From assembly GCF_936927845.1 (NCBI RefSeq), contig NZ_CAKZHV010000059.1:67001-131000 (forward strand): 64,000 nt of DNA, given 5' to 3'. The notes beneath the pieces are model-generated. The model saw only the letters and a program-made list of their open reading frames with translations, did not search any database and was not told the DNA's origin. Numbering within the stretch: position 1 is the stretch's first letter; the number at the start of each line of letters is the position of its first letter. Origin of the DNA: an uncultured Sphingomonas sp. (GTDB taxonomy: Bacteria; Pseudomonadota; Alphaproteobacteria; Sphingomonadales; Sphingomonadaceae). The translations under genes were made by a program, and so were the position numbers. This document shows positions 1 through 8,043 of this stretch, piece by piece.

Positions 1-549
1 GTCGCGGTCCGCGAGGAGGACGGAACACCGCTGCCCGATGGCGCGATCGGCAAATTGTGGTGCCGCGGCCCATCGGTGATGGTCGGCTATTTCCGCGATC
101 AGCCGGCGACCGATGCCTGCCTGGTGGACGGTTGGCTCGACACCGGCGACATGGCGTACATGTCGGACGGCTACATCTACATCGTCGGCCGCGCCAAGGA
201 CATGATCATCATCAATGGTCGCAACCATTGGCCGCAAGACATTGAATGGGCGGTGGAACAGCTGCCCGGGTTCAAGGCCGGCGACATCGCCGCCTTTGCG
301 ATCACCACGCCGGGTGGCGAGGAAACGCCCGCGGTGCTGGTGCAATGCCGCAGCTCGGACGACAGCGAGCGGACGCGGCTCCGCGACGAGATCCGCGACC
401 GCGTGCGTTCGGTGACCGGCATGAACTGCGTCGTCGAGCTGATCCCGCCGCGTACGCTGCCGCGTACCAGCTCGGGCAAGCTCAGCCGTGCCAAGGCGCG
501 CAACCTGTATCTCGCCGGCGAGATCAAGCCCTACGACATCGCCGCCTGA
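1..549 (+). CDS. Fatty-acyl-AMP ligase, C-terminal part (5' end outside window)
   Basis: This is the end of an adenylate-forming enzyme; the reading frame is open from base 1, so the start lies upstream. The visible 182 residues carry the hinge region (DTGDMAYMSDGYIYIVGR), the GRNHWPQDIE segment and the C-terminal RTSSGKLSR motif, whose lysine normally drives adenylation. GRNH(Y/W)PQDIE is typical of the fatty-acyl-AMP ligase branch rather than acyl-CoA synthetases. Such enzymes activate a fatty acid and usually pass it to an acyl carrier protein for lipid or polyketide synthesis. The acceptor cannot be named because the upstream neighbours are not visible. The family call is firm, the substrate is unknown. 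Confidence 0.85.
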   Translation, partial: VAVREEDGTPLPDGAIGKLWCRGPSVMVGYFRDQPATDACLVDGWLDTGDMAYMSDGYIYIVGRAKDMIIINGRNHWPQDIEWAVEQLPGFKAGDIAAFAITTPGGEETPAVLVQCRSSDDSERTRLRDEIRDRVRSVTGMNCVVELIPPRTLPRTSSGKLSRAKARNLYLAGEIKPYDIAA

Positions 550-628
550 CCCGAGCCGAAGGGGACGCGGCGTGACAAAGGCGCGGCCCCTAAACCTTTA
601 ATCAACCCGAACCGCGTAACCCGACGGG

Positions 629-2980
629 GTGACGCCCCGCCTGCCCTCCCCTCTGCCGTCGATTTCGCTCGGCGCCCTGCTCGGGACCAGGGACGACGGC
701 GATCATCAGACATGGGCGCAGATCCGCGCCGCGCAGCTCATCGTGGTGCGGCAGCGTGCCTTGCTCCTTCTGGCGGCGCAGCTCATCGCGGTGGCACTCG
801 CGTTACCGTCGCTCGTCTCGACCGCGGGACGCTGGCAGATCGACCTCTGGACTGGCGCGGTCGTCGTGGCGGCAGTGACCGCGACCATCCGCAGGCTGCG
901 CGTCGTGGATCCGTCGAGCGTCGGAGCGACTCGCCGCCAAATCCTGAATGCGACGTGGGACAGCCTCGGCTTGGCGCTCGCCTGGTCCGCACCGCTCGTT
1001 CTTTTCGCGGTCGAGCACATGCCCCCGCCCTCGCCGGGGCTGTGGATCACGCTGTCGGCGCTGTTGCTGGCGACGGCATTGACGCTCGCGCCCGTGCTGC
1101 TGGCGGCCCTCGTCTTCGTCGTGGTGGTCGTGGCGGCGATCGTCGCCGCGCTTGTCGCCGCGCAGGTCCATGTCGCCGCGTTCTCCGCATCGATTCTGGG
1201 CGGGCTGCTCTGCTGGCTGACGTTCGTGCTCGCGCGCGCGCTGGTTGCGCGTCACCTCACCGACGCGGCGCTCGACGAGCGCGACGAAACCGTCAGCCTG
1301 TTGCTGCGTGAGTTCGGTGAGACCGGCGCCGACTGGCTGTGGGAGATTGACGCCGCGCGCCGGATCGTCCGTGCGAGCGAGCGGTTCGCCGATGCCTGCC
1401 GCCTCGACGCGGCGGCGATGACCGGGCTGCCGTTCCTCCAGGTCCTGGCCGGACCGACGTGGGAAGCGGGCAATTTCTCCGCGGGACTGCGCCAGCTCGC
1501 CGAGAAGCTCAAGCAGCGCGAGAGTTTTCGTGATCTCGCCTTGCCCATCATACTGGGCGGCGAGGAGCGCTGGTGGGAAATCGCGGCACGCCCGCGCTTC
1601 GACGCGAACGGCGCGTTCATCGGTTTTCGCGGCGTCGCCTCCGACGTGACGGAGCAGCGGGCCTCCGCCGACAAGATCAACCGCATGGCGCGGTTCGACA
1701 CGTTGACCGGGCTGCCTAACCGGCTGCACGTCAATGAAGCCTTGTCACGCGCTCTGACCGACGCGGAACGCTGGCGCTCGCGCTGCGCGTTCATGATGAT
1801 CGACCTGGATCGCTTCAAGGCGGTCAACGACACGCTCGGCCACCCGATCGGCGACCGGCTGCTCGGCCGCGTATCGGAGCGGCTGAGCCAGTTGATGAGC
1901 GACAACGAACTGATCGGGCGGTTGGGCGGCGACGAATTCGCGGTGGTGGTGCGTGACGCGTCCGACCCGCAGCGCGTCGAGCGGCTGGCGCGCACGATCA
2001 TCGATACCCTGTCGCGCCCCTACGAGGTCGACCAGCACACGCTGCTGATCGGCGCTTCGGTCGGCGTGGCGACCAGTCCGCGCGACGGGCGTACCGCGGA
2101 GACGCTGATCCGCTCGGCCGATCTCGCCCTTTACCGATCCAAGGACCGCGGCGGCGGCGTCTTCCACGCTTACGAGCCGCAGCTCCACGCCGACGCGGAG
2201 GAGCGGCGCGTGCTTGAGCTGGAGCTGCGCCAGGCGCTGGAGAGCGGGCAATTGGCGCTCCATTATCAGCCCGTGGTTGATGCGAGCAGCGGCAACCTGC
2301 GCGGGTTCGAGGCCCTGCTGCGCTGGAACCATCCACGCTTGGGGCCGATCGGACCGAACAAGTTCGTCGGAATCGCCGGGGAAACGCGGCTGATCGCGCC
2401 GATCGGCGAGTGGGTCGCGCGAACCGCGTGTGAGGAGGCGGCGCGCTGGCCCGGTGACCTGCGCGTCGCGGTCAACGTCTCGCCCGAGCAATTGACCAAT
2501 CCCAATTTTGTTACGGTGATCGCCTCCGCCCTGGCGCAGAGCCGTCTGCCCGCGCAGCGGCTGGAGCTGGAGGTAACCGAAGGCGTCTTCATGCGCGAGG
2601 GGACGGGCGCGACCCGCGTGCTCGAACAGGTGCTCGACCTCGGCGTCCGCCTGAGCCTCGATGATTTCGGCACGGGCTATTCGTCGCTCGGCTATCTCAG
2701 CCGCACGCGTTTCTCGTCGATCAAGATCGACCGCGGCTTTGTGGTGTCCGCGGCGCAAGGCGTGCCCGAACCGCTCGCGATCATCCGCGCGGTGGTCGCG
2801 CTCGCGCGCAGCCTGGGGATGATGACAACGGCGGAAGGCGTCGAAACCGAGACGGAACTGGCGCTGGTGCGCGAACTCGGCTGTACCAACATCCAAGGTT
2901 ATTACTTCGGACGACCGCTGCCGGTCGAGGAAACACGCGCCTTGATCGCCCGCGTGCTGGGCAACGCGCGCGCCGCCTGA
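629..2980 (+). CDS. Membrane-bound PAS-GGDEF-EAL cyclic-di-GMP protein
   Basis: A 783-residue signalling protein. Residues about 45-215 hold several hydrophobic segments that look like an integral membrane sensor. A PAS-like domain follows (about 230-345, beginning ADWLWEID), then a GGDEF domain with an intact GGDEF signature near residue 432, and an EAL domain with FEALLRW near 560, LEVTEG, DDFGTGYSS near 677 and AEGVET. All the main signature residues of a diguanylate cyclase and a c-di-GMP phosphodiesterase are present, so either activity, or both, is possible. The start used is a GTG at 629 with a poor ribosome binding site; no in-frame ATG occurs until far inside the membrane region. It stands alone, just upstream of tRNA-Trp. 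Confidence 0.9.
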   Translation: MTPRLPSPLPSISLGALLGTRDDGDHQTWAQIRAAQLIVVRQRALLLLAAQLIAVALALPSLVSTAGRWQIDLWTGAVVVAAVTATIRRLRVVDPSSVGATRRQILNATWDSLGLALAWSAPLVLFAVEHMPPPSPGLWITLSALLLATALTLAPVLLAALVFVVVVVAAIVAALVAAQVHVAAFSASILGGLLCWLTFVLARALVARHLTDAALDERDETVSLLLREFGETGADWLWEIDAARRIVRASERFADACRLDAAAMTGLPFLQVLAGPTWEAGNFSAGLRQLAEKLKQRESFRDLALPIILGGEERWWEIAARPRFDANGAFIGFRGVASDVTEQRASADKINRMARFDTLTGLPNRLHVNEALSRALTDAERWRSRCAFMMIDLDRFKAVNDTLGHPIGDRLLGRVSERLSQLMSDNELIGRLGGDEFAVVVRDASDPQRVERLARTIIDTLSRPYEVDQHTLLIGASVGVATSPRDGRTAETLIRSADLALYRSKDRGGGVFHAYEPQLHADAEERRVLELELRQALESGQLALHYQPVVDASSGNLRGFEALLRWNHPRLGPIGPNKFVGIAGETRLIAPIGEWVARTACEEAARWPGDLRVAVNVSPEQLTNPNFVTVIASALAQSRLPAQRLELEVTEGVFMREGTGATRVLEQVLDLGVRLSLDDFGTGYSSLGYLSRTRFSSIKIDRGFVVSAAQGVPEPLAIIRAVVALARSLGMMTTAEGVETETELALVRELGCTNIQGYYFGRPLPVEETRALIARVLGNARAA

Positions 2981-2996
2981 TCACGCGACAAGGTGG

Positions 2997-3025
2997 TTGA
3001 CGCAACCCGCCGGTTGCGACAATAG
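2997..3025 (+). promoter_or_regulatory. Putative sigma70 promoter for tRNA-Trp
   Basis: TTGACG (2997-3002) is separated by 17 bases from CAATAG (3020-3025). The -35 matches consensus at five of six positions, the -10 is weak. Transcription would begin near 3032, a few bases before the mature tRNA. It may also serve secE-nusG further downstream. Confidence 0.45.
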
Positions 3026-3037
3026 CCGCAGCCGCAC

Positions 3038-3114
3038 AGGGGTGTAGCTCAGTTGGTTAGAGCGTCGGTCTCCAAAACCGAAGGCCCTCGGTTCGAGTCC
3101 GAGCTCCCCTGCCA
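3038..3114 (+). tRNA. tRNA-Trp (anticodon CCA)
   Basis: A complete 77-base cloverleaf. The acceptor arms AGGGGTG and CTCCCCT pair at six of seven positions, the anticodon loop CTCCAAA places CCA at 3072-3074, the T arm is CTCGG-TTCGAGT-CCGAG, and the terminal CCA is encoded. tRNA-Trp upstream of secE is a common bacterial arrangement, here interrupted by two small genes on the other strand. Confidence 0.97.
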
Positions 3115-3140
3115 TCCTTCACGACATTCATGCGCGCCGG

Positions 3141-3395
3141 TCAGCCAAGCGAGCTGACGTAGACCTCGCCCGCGCAGTGATCGGACGCCCAGGCGAGCCC
3201 GGCGGCCTCGGCATCGTCGTAGCTGGCATAGGGTTCGCTGCCGATCATCGAGATCGACTCCGCTTCCTCGGTATCGCCGCACGCCATCAGCGCGGTCCCG
3301 TTCAGGACGAACCGGCCGTCGTCACGTTGCTCGATCGTGATGCAATCGGCCTCACGCGGCGCGAGTTCGCCGGCGGGCAAGCGGATGATGTGCAT
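3141..3395 (-). CDS. Hypothetical protein, 84 residues
   Basis: I do not recognise this protein. It is small, acidic and soluble-looking, with no signal peptide or membrane segment. It reads against the tRNA-Trp/secE direction and ends 27 bases from the tRNA. The ATG at 3395 is preceded, on its own strand, by AGGAG about eight bases upstream, which supports it as a real gene. It contains two cysteines (DCITI and DHCAG) that are too far apart to form an obvious metal site. Confidence 0.6.
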   Translation of the reverse strand: MHIIRLPAGELAPREADCITIEQRDDGRFVLNGTALMACGDTEEAESISMIGSEPYASYDDAEAAGLAWASDHCAGEVYVSSLG

Positions 3396-3471
3396 AAGCG
3401 GGCTCCTGCGGATCGTGATCGATCTGCGGCCGAAACGTTCGTCGCGCGCGAACGTGCCCGATCCCCGCAGC

Positions 3472-3882
3472 TCAGCCCTTGGTGTCGGAGGGGAAGAAGT
3501 GCTGGACGATCTCGCGCGCCAGCCGCGCGGGGCGCAGCGTTTCGGCGTCGAGGCAGCACCAGCTCGACTTCACTTCGGCGAGCACGTCCTCACCGCGGCG
3601 GATCACCGTCTCGTAGAAGGCGCGCGCGCCCTGCACCTTTTCCAGCAGCACGGTCGCGACCACGTCGTCGCCGAGGAAGGTCGGCTTGCGATAGGTGATC
3701 TCGTGTTTCAGCGCGACCCACAGGTGCTGCGCCACCGCCTCGGCCGGCGCGAGCGCGCGCCAATGGTCGATCACCGCGTCCTGCACCCATTTCAGGTAGC
3801 TGGCATTGTTGACGTGGCCCATGAAGTCGATGTCGGTAGGATCGACGCCGATGGGGAAGCGATGAAGGGCCGCGCTGGTCAC
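3472..3882 (-). CDS. Hotdog-fold acyl-CoA thioesterase (4HBT/YbgC type)
   Basis: The segment VDPTDIDFMGHVNNASYLKWVQDA is the classic N-terminal signature of 4-hydroxybenzoyl-CoA thioesterase-like hotdog proteins; the aspartate before the MGHVNN loop is the catalytic candidate. The middle (LWVALKHEITYRKPTFLGDDVVATV) fits the hotdog sheet. The likely role is hydrolysis of an acyl-CoA in the cytoplasm. I start at a GTG at 3882 (VTSAALHRF) because family members begin just before the RFPI segment; the frame stays open to an ATG at 3924, which would add 14 residues. The gene is single and convergent with secE-nusG in orientation. The substrate cannot be predicted. Confidence 0.85.
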   Translation of the reverse strand: MTSAALHRFPIGVDPTDIDFMGHVNNASYLKWVQDAVIDHWRALAPAEAVAQHLWVALKHEITYRKPTFLGDDVVATVLLEKVQGARAFYETVIRRGEDVLAEVKSSWCCLDAETLRPARLAREIVQHFFPSDTKG

Positions 3883-4104
3883 GGGAACCGGTATACGCCG
3901 CGCCGCAGGCGATGGCCAACGCAAACCCGGTTGCGCACGCCACAGGCTTTCTTGGGCGACGCGCCATGATGCTCACCCTTGTGTTTGCCCTGCCTTCTCG
4001 CTAAGTCCCGCACACATCCGACAGCACGGACGGCCTCCACCGCTACCTTCCAGCAAGGCAGCGGTGGAAAGCTCATGCCGGGCGATATCGAAGGTTCAAC
4101 ACGC

Positions 4105-4302
4105 GTGGCGAAGACGACCCCGATCGAATTCATCAACCAGGTTCGCGCCGAAACCGCGAAGGTGGTGTGGCCGACTGGTCGCGAGACGGTGATGACCGGC
4201 GTGATGGTCGTCATCATGACAACGGTGCTGGCGCTGTTCTTCCTCGCGGTCGATTCAGTGTTCAACGCGATCGTCAAAGCGCTGCTGAGCCTGGCCAAGT
4301 AA
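4105..4302 (+). CDS. secE: Protein translocase subunit SecE
   Basis: A 65-residue single-span SecE, the small subunit that clamps SecY in the SecYEG translocon of the inner membrane. The conserved amphipathic helix EFINQVRAETAKVVWPT precedes the transmembrane segment MVVIMTTVLALFFLAV. The start chosen is GTG 4105 (VAKTTPIEF), which gives the usual alphaproteobacterial length; an in-frame ATG at 4075 would add ten residues not usual for the family. nusG follows 20 bases later, the standard pairing. Confidence 0.95.
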   Translation: MAKTTPIEFINQVRAETAKVVWPTGRETVMTGVMVVIMTTVLALFFLAVDSVFNAIVKALLSLAK

Positions 4303-4322
4303 AGGGCGGAACACACAACACG

Positions 4323-4859
4323 ATGTCACGCTGGTACATCATCCACGCTTACTCGGGTTTCGAGGGCAAGGTACGCGATTCGATCATGGCGGAGGCGCAG
4401 CGCCTCGGCCTGGAGCAACTCGTCGAGCAGATCGAGGTCCCGACCGAGACCGTGACCGAGGCGCGCCGCGGCAAGAAGATCGCGGTGGAGCGCAAGTTCA
4501 TGCCGGGCTACGTGCTCGCCAAGCTGGCGATGACCGACGACGTCTACCACCTGGTGCGCAACACGCCCAAGGTGACCGGTTTCCTGGGTTCGTCGGGCAA
4601 GCCGCAGGCGATTTCCGAGGCAGAGGCCGCGCGCATGCTCAACTCCAAGGAGGAAGCAGCCGCCGCGCCGAAGCAGAAGGTCAAGGTCGACTACGAGATC
4701 GGCGACGCGGTCAAGGTGCTGGAAGGCCCGTTCGCGAGCTTCAACGGCACGGTCGAGGAACTCGATTTCGACCGCAGCCGCGTCAAGGTGTCGGTGTCGA
4801 TCTTTGGTCGATCCACGCCGGTCGAGCTGGAGTTCGATCAGGTCGAGCGCAGCAAGTAA
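4323..4859 (+). CDS. nusG: Transcription termination/antitermination factor NusG
   Basis: A 178-residue NusG. The N-terminal NGN domain begins SRWYIIHAYSGFEGKVRDSI, contains KFMPGYVLAKL and ends around VTGFLG. The C-terminal KOW domain contains GDAVKVLEGPFASFNGTVEEL and ends FDQVERSK. NusG binds the RNA polymerase clamp, raises processivity and couples polymerase to Rho or the ribosome. It starts at ATG 4323, 20 bases after secE, and is followed by the structured leader of rplK. Confidence 0.97.
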   Translation: MSRWYIIHAYSGFEGKVRDSIMAEAQRLGLEQLVEQIEVPTETVTEARRGKKIAVERKFMPGYVLAKLAMTDDVYHLVRNTPKVTGFLGSSGKPQAISEAEAARMLNSKEEAAAAPKQKVKVDYEIGDAVKVLEGPFASFNGTVEELDFDRSRVKVSVSIFGRSTPVELEFDQVERSK

Positions 4860-4937
4860 GCGTCGGTCGCACGCGAGTAGCGCAGCTAATCGCGAGACGA
4901 CCAGCGCCGGCCAGCCTCGGCGCCGCCGAGGACTGAC

Positions 4938-5014
4938 GACACGGGATTTACTCCCGTGTCGGCTTCCCACATCTGGGAGGCCAAAAAGAAATCACCCGGT
5001 CGGCCCAGCCGGCC
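4938..5014 (+). promoter_or_regulatory. Three consecutive hairpins in the nusG-rplK leader
   Basis: The 218-base nusG-rplK gap holds three strong hairpins: a perfect 9-bp stem 4938-4946/4952-4960 with loop TTTAC; a 9-bp stem with one wobble 4961-4969/4974-4982 with loop CATC, directly abutting the first; and a 7-bp stem with one wobble 4998-5004/5008-5014. None is followed by a T run, so they are not simple terminators. In many bacteria L1 represses rplKA by binding this leader; an L1-responsive element is the obvious hypothesis but is not shown here. Confidence 0.6.
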
Positions 5015-5077
5015 AGTGACAAGCCGCGGGAGGCACCTTTCAGGCGCCGCTAGCACCGCTAAACTGAAGAGAGTGAC

Positions 5078-5509
5078 ATGGCGAAAAAGATCACAGGTTA
5101 TATCAAGCTGCAGGTGCCCGCGGGCTCCGCGAACCCGTCGCCGCCGATCGGTCCGGCGCTGGGTCAGCGCGGCGTTAATATCATGGAATTCTGCAAGGCG
5201 TTCAACGCGCAGACCGGCGACATGGAGAAGGGCTCGCCCCTCCCCACCGTCATCACCGTCTACGCCGACCGCTCGTTCTCGTTCGTCACGAAGACGCCGC
5301 CAGCGACCTTCCTGATCAAGAAGGCGGCGAACCTCAAGTCGGGCTCGAAGGAGCCGGGCAAGGTGTCGGCCGGAAAGATCAAGCGCTCGGCGCTGGTCGA
5401 GGTCGCGCAGACCAAGATGAAGGATCTGAACGCCAACGACATCGAGGCGGCGACGAAGATCATCGAAGGCTCGGCCCGCGCGATGGGCCTCGAAGTGGTG
5501 GAGGGCTGA
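5078..5509 (+). CDS. rplK: 50S ribosomal protein L11
   Basis: A 143-residue L11 of normal length. It begins AKKITGYIKLQVPAGSANPSPPIGPALGQRGVNIMEFCK, the proline-rich N-terminal domain that contacts the GTPase-associated centre of 23S rRNA, and ends with the RNA-binding domain (KMKDLNANDIEAATKIIEGSARAMG in two overlapping stretches). The leader upstream is heavily structured. Only four bases separate it from rplA, so the two are co-translated. Confidence 0.98.
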   Translation: MAKKITGYIKLQVPAGSANPSPPIGPALGQRGVNIMEFCKAFNAQTGDMEKGSPLPTVITVYADRSFSFVTKTPPATFLIKKAANLKSGSKEPGKVSAGKIKRSALVEVAQTKMKDLNANDIEAATKIIEGSARAMGLEVVEG

Positions 5510-5513
5510 GCAC

Positions 5514-6206
5514 GTGAGCAAGCTGACCAAGAAGCAGAAGACCTGGACGATCGACGCGGAGAAGCTGCACGGCGTTGATGAGGCGATCGGTCTGGCGAAG
5601 ACCAACGCCACCTCGAAGTTTGACGAGACGATCGAGGTCGCGCTGAACCTCGGCGTCGACCCGCGTCACGCCGATCAGATGGTTCGCGGCGTCGTGACCC
5701 TGCCCGCCGGCACCGGCAAGACGGTGCGCGTCGGCGTGTTCGCGCGCGGTCCCAAGGCCGACGAGGCACGCGCCGCTGGTGCGGATGTCGTCGGTGCCGA
5801 GGACCTGATGGAAGAGATCCAGGGCGGCAAGATCGAGTTCGATCGCTGCATCGCGACTCCCGACATGATGGGCATCGTCGGTCGCCTGGGTAAGGTGCTG
5901 GGTCCCAAGGGTCTGATGCCGAACCCGAAGCTGGGCACCGTCACCATGAACGTCGCGGAAGCCGTCAAGGCAGCCAAGGGCGGTCAGGTCGAGTACCGCG
6001 TCGAAAAGGCCGGCATCATCCACTCGGGTATCGGCAAGGCGTCGTTCGCGCAGGAAGACCTGCGCCGCAACTTCGACGCGCTGGTCGAGGCGGTCGTGCG
6101 CGCGAAGCCGTCGGGCGCAAAGGGCAAGTACGTCAAGAAGGTCGCCGTGAGCTCGTCGATGGGTCCGGGGATCAAGGTCGACGTGGCGGAGATCGCGGGC
6201 GCGTAA
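5514..6206 (+). CDS. rplA: 50S ribosomal protein L1
   Basis: A 230-residue L1 starting with GTG at 5514. It contains the conserved VTLPAGTGKTVRVGVF and LGPKGLMPNPKLGTVT segments that form the two-domain 23S-binding fold. In most bacteria L1 also represses its own operon by binding the rplK leader. A strong factor-independent terminator follows, so transcription does not continue into rplJ as it does in the common rplKAJL order. Confidence 0.98.
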   Translation: MSKLTKKQKTWTIDAEKLHGVDEAIGLAKTNATSKFDETIEVALNLGVDPRHADQMVRGVVTLPAGTGKTVRVGVFARGPKADEARAAGADVVGAEDLMEEIQGGKIEFDRCIATPDMMGIVGRLGKVLGPKGLMPNPKLGTVTMNVAEAVKAAKGGQVEYRVEKAGIIHSGIGKASFAQEDLRRNFDALVEAVVRAKPSGAKGKYVKKVAVSSSMGPGIKVDVAEIAGA

Positions 6207-6233
6207 GCGCCGGTGGCATCGCTGAACGGACCG

Positions 6234-6267
6234 AGGGGTCGGAGGCACATGCTTCCGGCCCCTTTTT
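6234..6267 (+). terminator. Rho-independent terminator of rplKA
   Basis: A 13-bp stem with two wobbles (6234-6246 with 6251-6263) and loop ACAT, followed directly by a run of five T. It sits 27 bases after the rplA stop. Confidence 0.93.
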
Positions 6268-6348
6268 CGTAGGTGTGTATGCCGGCACGGCGCTCGGACT
6301 GACTATAGCAGCGGCGGCTCACCCCTCACGCGGCCTTCCTCCACTCCC

Positions 6349-6431
6349 CGTCACCCCGGCCTTGAGCCGGGATCCCGCTAGCTTTCCGCGCACGCGAAGA
6401 AGCGGGACCCCGGATCAAGTCAGGGGTGACG
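6349..6431. repeat. Long imperfect palindrome, interspersed-repeat type
   Basis: Two 31-base arms, 6349-6379 and 6401-6431, are reverse complements at 27 of 31 positions around a 21-base centre. The arms begin CGTCACCCC and end GATCCCGCT, and each contains a smaller palindrome CCCGGC-n5-GCCGGG or a variant. A related left arm occurs at 25880. It lies in the otherwise empty 340-base gap between the rplA terminator and the FadL gene; the rest of the gap shows nothing I can name. Confidence 0.8.
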
Positions 6432-6616
6432 ACAATACACATCGAAAGCCCCCCCCTGTGGTCCGCGCGCCACAATGCGCCGACGATCGTACGACGACAG
6501 ACCTCAAGCGCCACGCTCGCACGCGGAAAGGGTTTGTAACACTGACCTTTCTTCGCTAGCCGACGCGCCCCGGCAGCGACGCGGTCGCGCCGCACATCCT
6601 TGGAGTGTCAGCGCGC

Positions 6617-7918
6617 ATGTTCTCGCGTTATCGTGTTTCCGCCGCCGTAACGGCGCTCGCCCTGTCCGCCGGCTTCGCAAGTGCCGCGCACGCGCAGGCC
6701 TTCTATCTTCAGGAGCAGTCGGCGCGCGGCGCCGGGCGTGCTTTCTCCGGTGAGGTCGCCGATACCGACGCCGCCTCCTTGTGGTGGAACCCGGCGGCGA
6801 TCGCCGGCAGCACGGACGCGGAGGCAGCGGTCAGCGCGGCGGCGATCCTGCCCAAGGGCAAGGTGGTCGACAACGGCACCGTGATCCGCCGTCCCGGCCA
6901 GCCGTTCGCGCCCGTCGGCGGCAACGCGGTGTCGCGCGATCCGATCAACAACGGCGTACTACCCTCGGGTGCGTTCGCCTTGCCGCTGAACGACCGCGTC
7001 GCGCTCGGCCTCGCGGTCACCTCGCCGTACAGCTTCACCACCAATTACGAGACGGAGAGCTGGGCACGTTACGGCGCCGACCGCACCCACCTGCTGACGA
7101 TCGACATCCAGCCCGGCATCGCGGTCGCGGTGACCGACTGGCTGCGCATCGGCGGCGCGGCCAACGTCGAATATACCGACGCGAGCCTCAGCAACGCGCT
7201 GCCCAACGTGCTCGCCTCGCTGCCCGACGGCAGCCAGAAGCTGGAAGGCGATGGCTGGGACCTCGGCTGGAGCGCCGGGTTCCAGATGCATAACGAGCAC
7301 ACCACGGTCGGCTTCAGCTACAAGTCGGCGATCAAGCATACGTTGAAGGGCAACCTGACGATCAGCGGGCTGGTCGGGCCGCTCGCGGGCGCGAATGCCG
7401 ATCTCTCGGGGGTCAAGGCGCGCTTCTACACGCCGGCGCAGATCATCCTGGGCCTGCGCCAGCGTGCCGGATCGGCGCTGACGCTCAACGCGCAGGTGGT
7501 GCGCTACACCTGGAACAAGTTCGACGCGATTCGGCTGGGCGCTCCGCTCAACACCGCCATCCCCGAGAACTACCGCAACAGCTGGAGCTACGCCGGTGGC
7601 CTCGACTATGCCGTGTCGCCCAAGCTGACGCTGCGCGCGGGCGTCCAGCGTGCGATCACGCCGACGCGCGACGGCGAGCGCGACCCGCGGGTGCCCGACG
7701 CGAACCGCTGGAACTACGGCGGCGGCCTGTCCTTCCAGCTATCCCCCCGCTTCGGCATCGACGCCGCGGCCAATTACGTCGACTTCAAGGACGAGACGAT
7801 CGACCGCGTCACCGCCGCTTATGCCGGCACCGCGGCGCAGACGCCGATCGTGACCAACGGCCGCCTGGAGGACGCGCACGCGGTCGTCCTGTCGCTCGGC
7901 GGGCGTTTCACCTTCTGA
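6617..7918 (+). CDS. FadL/OmpP1/TodX-family outer-membrane channel
   Basis: A 433-residue outer-membrane beta-barrel for hydrophobic substrates such as long-chain fatty acids. A signal peptide (FSRYRVSAAVTALALSAGF, cut after AHA) precedes the family N-terminus AFYLQEQSARGAGRAFSG, ending in DAASLWWNPAA, the plug region that gates FadL. The C-terminus ends in aromatic residues (GGRFTF), as outer-membrane barrels do. I prefer ATG 6617, which has GGAG 11 bases upstream; GTG 6605 in the same frame is too close to that site. It opens the accessory block between rplKA and rplJL. Confidence 0.9.
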   Translation: MFSRYRVSAAVTALALSAGFASAAHAQAFYLQEQSARGAGRAFSGEVADTDAASLWWNPAAIAGSTDAEAAVSAAAILPKGKVVDNGTVIRRPGQPFAPVGGNAVSRDPINNGVLPSGAFALPLNDRVALGLAVTSPYSFTTNYETESWARYGADRTHLLTIDIQPGIAVAVTDWLRIGGAANVEYTDASLSNALPNVLASLPDGSQKLEGDGWDLGWSAGFQMHNEHTTVGFSYKSAIKHTLKGNLTISGLVGPLAGANADLSGVKARFYTPAQIILGLRQRAGSALTLNAQVVRYTWNKFDAIRLGAPLNTAIPENYRNSWSYAGGLDYAVSPKLTLRAGVQRAITPTRDGERDPRVPDANRWNYGGGLSFQLSPRFGIDAAANYVDFKDETIDRVTAAYAGTAAQTPIVTNGRLEDAHAVVLSLGGRFTF

Positions 7919-7925
7919 CGCAATC

Positions 7926-7972
7926 GGGCGGGAGGCGGGCGCCAATGCCTGCCTCCTGCTCGCCCGATCGGC
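7926..7972 (+). terminator. Possible terminator hairpin after the FadL gene
   Basis: GC-rich inverted repeat in which CGGGCG and GGAGGC on the left can pair with GCCTCC and CGCCCG on the right, with small internal loops. No T run follows, so it may be a processing or Rho-associated structure. Confidence 0.35.
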
Positions 7973-8043
7973 GCCCTGCCCTGGCGCCTCGACAAGCCAT
8001 CCCGCGCCCGTCATGCTCGCCCGACATGATGGGAGAGGCGCGC

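Noticed and set aside
3038..3114. tRNA-Trp as an integration site for a genomic island
   Set aside because: No integrase and no direct repeat of the tRNA 3' end was seen nearby, and the following genes are core genes.
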